Assembly: GCA_903822115.1 (NCBI GenBank)
Contig: CAIJNU010000011.1
Coordinates: 1-15,949, forward strand
Direction of reading: 5' to 3'
Length of the DNA: 15,949 nt
DNA from: an uncultured Candidatus Peregrinibacteria bacterium
GTDB lineage: Bacteria; Patescibacteriota; Gracilibacteria; Peribacterales; Peribacteraceae
Part shown: positions 13,153 through 15,949 of the stretch, piece by piece
How positions within the stretch are numbered: the first letter of the stretch is position 1
Layout: every line of letters starts with the position of its first letter
The notes under the pieces: generated by a model
The model's database searches: none
What the model saw: only the letters and a program-made list of their open reading frames with translations
What the model was told of the DNA's origin: nothing
Made by a program: the position numbers and the translations under genes

Positions 13153-13973
13153 ATCGAGGAACTCTGCCATGTACGGCTCTCAGTATGACGCGCAATAACG
13201 CTGGCACCCTTGAGCCCTGTCTTCGGTCGAGTCTCTTTTGCCGGGAGCACCTTATTCTCGATGGAGGCTCTACGGATGGAACACTGGAATTAGCGGCAGA
13301 GTACGGCTGTAAAGTGGTACAACAATCACAGGAATTTCTCGATGCGACAGGGAGAATCATCAACTACGGCGGAGTGATGAATCAAGGCATCGCTCTTGCG
13401 GAATATCCTTGGATATTCAACATCGATTCGGATGAATTGCTGGATCAAGAATGCATTTTGGAGATACAAAAATGCGTCATGAATGATATTCCGAGTGCTT
13501 TTTTTGCGAATCGTTTCTATTCGCTCAATGGAAGGATTATTCGTTATGCATCTGCTTATCCGAATGAACAAATTCGTCTCTTTCATCGGGAGGCCATAGA
13601 AGGATTCATTAAAATGGTTCACGAGCGCGCTCTTCTCAAGCCAGGCATCCAGCCATCAATTCTCTCGGGAGTCATGTATGTGCCACTCGATACGATTGCC
13701 GCACTAAGAGGAAAATCCCTCAGGTATTTAGAAATTGAAAGAAAGGAATTCGGAGCTCATGGATGGATTCCATGGTTGTTCTTCACATGGAATAAATTCC
13801 TGCGAATGGGTCTTCGTATTTTACGAATTGGCAAGATTCGCTTGTTTCATCGTTGGTCGGATTGCCTCCCTCTTTCTTATGAGTGGTTGAATATATGGTA
13901 TCCGTGGGGTCTCATTCTCAAAACTTGTCCTCTCTGGAGGAAGCATAGACCGACAGAGAAAATCACGCGCTGA
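13149..13973 (+). CDS. GT2 family glycosyltransferase
   Basis: This 274-residue GT-A fold enzyme has a GT2 N-terminus ALSMTRNNAGTLEPCL (10-25), LILDGGSTDGTLELA (35-49), the metal-binding DSDE (93-96) in WIFNIDSDELLDQE, and a downstream RLFHREAIEGFIKMVHERAL segment. The RLF and VHE motifs recall the WaaE-like GT2 subgroup that adds glucose to lipopolysaccharide core, but the acceptor here is unknown. A weakly amphipathic, Trp-rich C-terminus (about 205-262) may contact the membrane. The start is in an ATGA overlap with the preceding gene. The 3' end overlaps the convergent DegT gene by 11 bases. The gene is clearly A+T-rich compared with the 2-11 kb region, consistent with transfer or relaxed constraint. 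Confidence 0.88.
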   Translation: MNRGTLPCTALSMTRNNAGTLEPCLRSSLFCREHLILDGGSTDGTLELAAEYGCKVVQQSQEFLDATGRIINYGGVMNQGIALAEYPWIFNIDSDELLDQECILEIQKCVMNDIPSAFFANRFYSLNGRIIRYASAYPNEQIRLFHREAIEGFIKMVHERALLKPGIQPSILSGVMYVPLDTIAALRGKSLRYLEIERKEFGAHGWIPWLFFTWNKFLRMGLRILRIGKIRLFHRWSDCLPLSYEWLNIWYPWGLILKTCPLWRKHRPTEKITR

Positions 13974-15060
13974 AAGATTGCACTTTCTCGCACACTTCAG
14001 CGATTTGTTCATCGGTTAATTCTGCAAACATGGGAAGGGAGAGGATTTCTCGGCTCAGTTTTTCTGCACAAGGGAAATCACCTTCATGATATCCGAGAGA
14101 TTGATAGGCCGGTTGCAGGTGGAGCGGGATGGGGTAGTGAATACCGGATTGGATTCCCTGTTCTCCAAGATATTTCTGGAGTGCATCCCTGTTTTTGGAT
14201 CGTACGACGAAGAGGTGATAGACGGGCTTTCCGTAATTCTCTTCAGCAATAGTCGCTTCGTTGCCCCCAAGCAGCTTTCGGTAGGTGGCGGCATTCGTAT
14301 GGCGACGCTCATTCCAGTGATCGAGGTGCTTCAATTTTATGCGCAGTACTGCCCCCTGTAGTCCATCCATACGCTCATTCCATCCGATGCAATCGTGGTG
14401 ATACTTCTTCGGGGACCCATGATCGCGAAGGGCGCGGATTTTTTGTGCGACTGCAGCATCATTCGTTGTGACCCCGCCGGCATCTCCGTACGCACCGAGA
14501 TTCTTGCCAGGATAGAAGCTGAAGGCTGCTCCATCCGCGAGGCCTCCAGTCCGTCGGCTCTTGTACAGAGCTCCGTGGGCTTGGCAGGAGTCCTCGAACA
14601 CCAGAAGACCGTGTTTCTTTGCAATTGCGTTGATGGCGTCCATATCCGCGACTTGTCCAAAGAGATGTACGGGGATAATCGCCTTTGTTCTGGGCGTAAT
14701 TACAGATTCGATCTTCGTCGGATCCATGAGAGCGGAACTCTCGAGACAGTCGACGAGTGTTGGGGTTGCCCCGATCTCGGAAACTGCTTCAGCAGTTGCG
14801 AAGAATGTATTGGCGACGGTGATGATTTCATCCCCCGGCTTGATTCCTGATGCTTGCATCAAGAGTGCGAGAGCGGATGTCCCGGAGTTGACCCCGACAC
14901 AATGAGAAACGCCGCAGTAGGATGCGAATTCTTTTTCGAAAGCTTCAACATCGGGCCCCAGAATAAAAGAGCATTTGTCGCAGGTTCTGCGAAATGCCTC
15001 TTCCATTTCATCTTTCAAAGGGAGGTACTGGGCTCGCAGGTCGAGGAAGGGGATAGGCAT
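13963..15060 (-). CDS. DegT/DnrJ/EryC1/StrS family sugar aminotransferase
   Basis: This 365-residue PLP enzyme transfers an amino group, usually from glutamate, to a keto group of a nucleotide sugar. PFLDLRAQYLPLKDEM (4-19), FILGPDVEAFEKEFA (32-46), GVNSGTSAL (56-64), FEDSCQAHGA with Asp157 (155-164), the PLP lysine Lys186 in SFYPGKNLGAYGDAG, and RMDGLQGAVLRIKL are all in place. The overall pattern resembles FdtB/QdtB-type enzymes acting on dTDP-3-keto-6-deoxyhexoses, which would fit rmlA/rmlB in the same locus, but that substrate is inferred. It lies three bases downstream of another DegT-like gene on the same strand and has no Shine-Dalgarno. Its 3' end overlaps the GT2 gene by 11 bases. 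Confidence 0.93.
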   Translation of the reverse strand: MPIPFLDLRAQYLPLKDEMEEAFRRTCDKCSFILGPDVEAFEKEFASYCGVSHCVGVNSGTSALALLMQASGIKPGDEIITVANTFFATAEAVSEIGATPTLVDCLESSALMDPTKIESVITPRTKAIIPVHLFGQVADMDAINAIAKKHGLLVFEDSCQAHGALYKSRRTGGLADGAAFSFYPGKNLGAYGDAGGVTTNDAAVAQKIRALRDHGSPKKYHHDCIGWNERMDGLQGAVLRIKLKHLDHWNERRHTNAATYRKLLGGNEATIAEENYGKPVYHLFVVRSKNRDALQKYLGEQGIQSGIHYPIPLHLQPAYQSLGYHEGDFPCAEKLSREILSLPMFAELTDEQIAEVCEKVQSFSA

Positions 15061-15063
15061 AGA

Positions 15064-15949
15064 TCAGTGATGGTTAGGAACGCCGCACCATTCACGTTCG
15101 GTTGCAAGAACAGCACCCGCGATGTATTCGAGATGTGCGGGCTCCAAACGTTGGTGGACGGGGAGAAGAATAGCAGAATTTTTCCAGTAATTGCCGCACT
15201 CAATTCCAAACTCCCTCACGAACGAGGACACGGATTGCATGGTCTCCTCGTCGGAGATATTCAGGACAAAAGCTCCTGGCTCTACTCCAGGATGAGGCGG
15301 GAAGAATGTGCGCGGGGATCCGAATAGAGTTCTGTACCAATTTTCGTTATTTTGTCTCTTTCTCATAGCCTCCTCTTGTCGTTCTATCCAATGCGCGAGA
15401 TGACGAAGAGTATAGGCCTCCTTCCCCTCATCACTGCAGCCAAATCCCTTCCAGAGTTCCTCGTGCGTGAAGTGTTTGCCGACGAGGATTCCTCCAAACT
15501 GAACGGGGAATGCTTTTGTCAGTGAATAGATCACGTAATCCCCAACCTTTCCGATCCCCTCCGTTCCCCATCCATATGCACAGTCCTCGATGAGTGGGAT
15601 GCGCCGTTCGTTTGCCAGTGCGCGCAGTTCCTTGAGGCGTGGATGAGGAAAGCCGAATTCATGAATGACGAAGATCGCCTGTGTATTATCACTCAGCTTT
15701 CTGCTCCACTTACAGGATTGTTCGATAGATGAGGTGACGCAGGACGAGATATACGGAGATTCGGTTGTGGTTGTGATCCACATTTCACCGTGCTCCTTGA
15801 TTGTTCCATTCCTATTCAAATCACGTGAAAGGGTGAATATGGCGTATCGCGCCGCTGGAAAGAATGTGAAAGGTTTGTTCTCGAATTTTTTCTCCAGATG
15901 CTTGCGAGACACTTCTTCTGCTTGGGGCTCAGTGTTAACTCCGAGAACA
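15064..15949 (-). CDS. Divergent DegT/DnrJ-like PLP aminotransferase, 5' end beyond the window
   Basis: The reading frame runs from the stop at 15064-15066 to the window edge without a stop. A GTG at 15912 would give 282 residues, but 12 more in-frame codons precede it and the usual N-terminal part of the family is missing, so the gene is taken as partial. Visible features, numbered from that GTG: EKKFENKPFTFFPAARYAIFTL (7-28), AIFVIHEFGFP, LIEDCAYGWG with the PLP-ring Asp, and YSLTKAFPVQFGGILVG with a candidate PLP lysine. It is more divergent than the DegT gene three bases downstream, which is co-oriented and probably co-transcribed. Related PLP proteins with non-aminotransferase roles exist, so catalytic activity is likely but not assured. 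Confidence 0.75.
   Translation of the reverse strand, partial: VLGVNTEPQAEEVSRKHLEKKFENKPFTFFPAARYAIFTLSRDLNRNGTIKEHGEMWITTTTESPYISSCVTSSIEQSCKWSRKLSDNTQAIFVIHEFGFPHPRLKELRALANERRIPLIEDCAYGWGTEGIGKVGDYVIYSLTKAFPVQFGGILVGKHFTHEELWKGFGCSDEGKEAYTLRHLAHWIERQEEAMRKRQNNENWYRTLFGSPRTFFPPHPGVEPGAFVLNISDEETMQSVSSFVREFGIECGNYWKNSAILLPVHQRLEPAHLEYIAGAVLATEREWCGVPNHH

Noticed and set aside
327..15949. Recoding of TGA as glycine, as in Gracilibacteria/Absconditabacteria
   Set aside because: TGA ends many full-length family proteins at the expected place, including those in ATGA overlaps.
1..15949. CRISPR array, insertion sequence, integrase, toxin-antitoxin or defence genes
   Set aside because: No regularly spaced direct repeats of suitable length, no transposase or recombinase motifs, and every sizeable frame is accounted for by the genes listed.

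Overview
The window reads as a piece of a bacterial chromosome carrying a large envelope-polysaccharide (glycan) locus next to a small iron-sulfur assembly operon and a tRNA gene. The standard stop codons are in use: TGA ends many genes, including those joined by ATGA overlaps. Genes are tightly packed, almost none has a Shine-Dalgarno sequence, and several have an extended -10 promoter element 6-12 bases before the start codon. Together with a short SufU-like scaffold and a three-gene GT-C/GT2/DUF2304 set, this suggests a member of the Patescibacteria (candidate phyla radiation), perhaps the Peregrinibacteria/Peribacteria side. That placement is inference from gene style, not from a marker gene.

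Layout. 1-207 has no credible gene. It holds a run of hairpins and a 22-base copy of the 3' end of the neighbouring tRNA. 208-282 is tRNA-Thr(GGU) on the minus strand. 327-1966 is a minus-strand sufS-sufU pair (cysteine desulfurase and scaffold). From 2029 a plus-strand block begins: a 942-residue polytopic GT-C-like membrane protein, a dolichyl-phosphate-mannose-synthase-like GT2, a DUF2304 membrane protein and two GT4 glycosyltransferases, ending at 8232. It converges with, and overlaps by 43 bases, a minus-strand rmlA (glucose-1-phosphate thymidylyltransferase, 8190-8903). rmlA is divergent from rmlB (dTDP-glucose 4,6-dehydratase, 8958-9896). Four more glycosyltransferases follow on the plus strand (three GT4, one GT2) to 13973. 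They converge on two tandem minus-strand DegT/DnrJ/EryC1/StrS aminotransferase-like genes (13963-15060, and 15064 to beyond the window edge).

How the genes work together (inference). RmlA and RmlB make dTDP-4-keto-6-deoxyglucose. One or both DegT proteins may aminate this or a derived keto sugar. The cytoplasmic GT4/GT2 enzymes would build an oligosaccharide. The GT2/DUF2304/GT-C trio resembles a polyprenyl-phosphate-sugar supply and membrane-transfer module. No RmlC, RmlD, Wzx, Wzy or ABC exporter is present in the window, so the pathway is incomplete here.

Most unusual points: the recurring start-proximal promoter architecture that predicts leaderless mRNAs; a heptanucleotide tandem repeat running into one of those promoters; a Lys/Glu-rich tail on the DUF2304 protein that lies in one arm of a long purine/pyrimidine inverted repeat; a tRNA 3'-end fragment with hairpins; and a SufU-like protein with IscU-like cysteine spacing. 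I see no CRISPR array, defence island, integrase, transposase or other clearly new enzymatic system.
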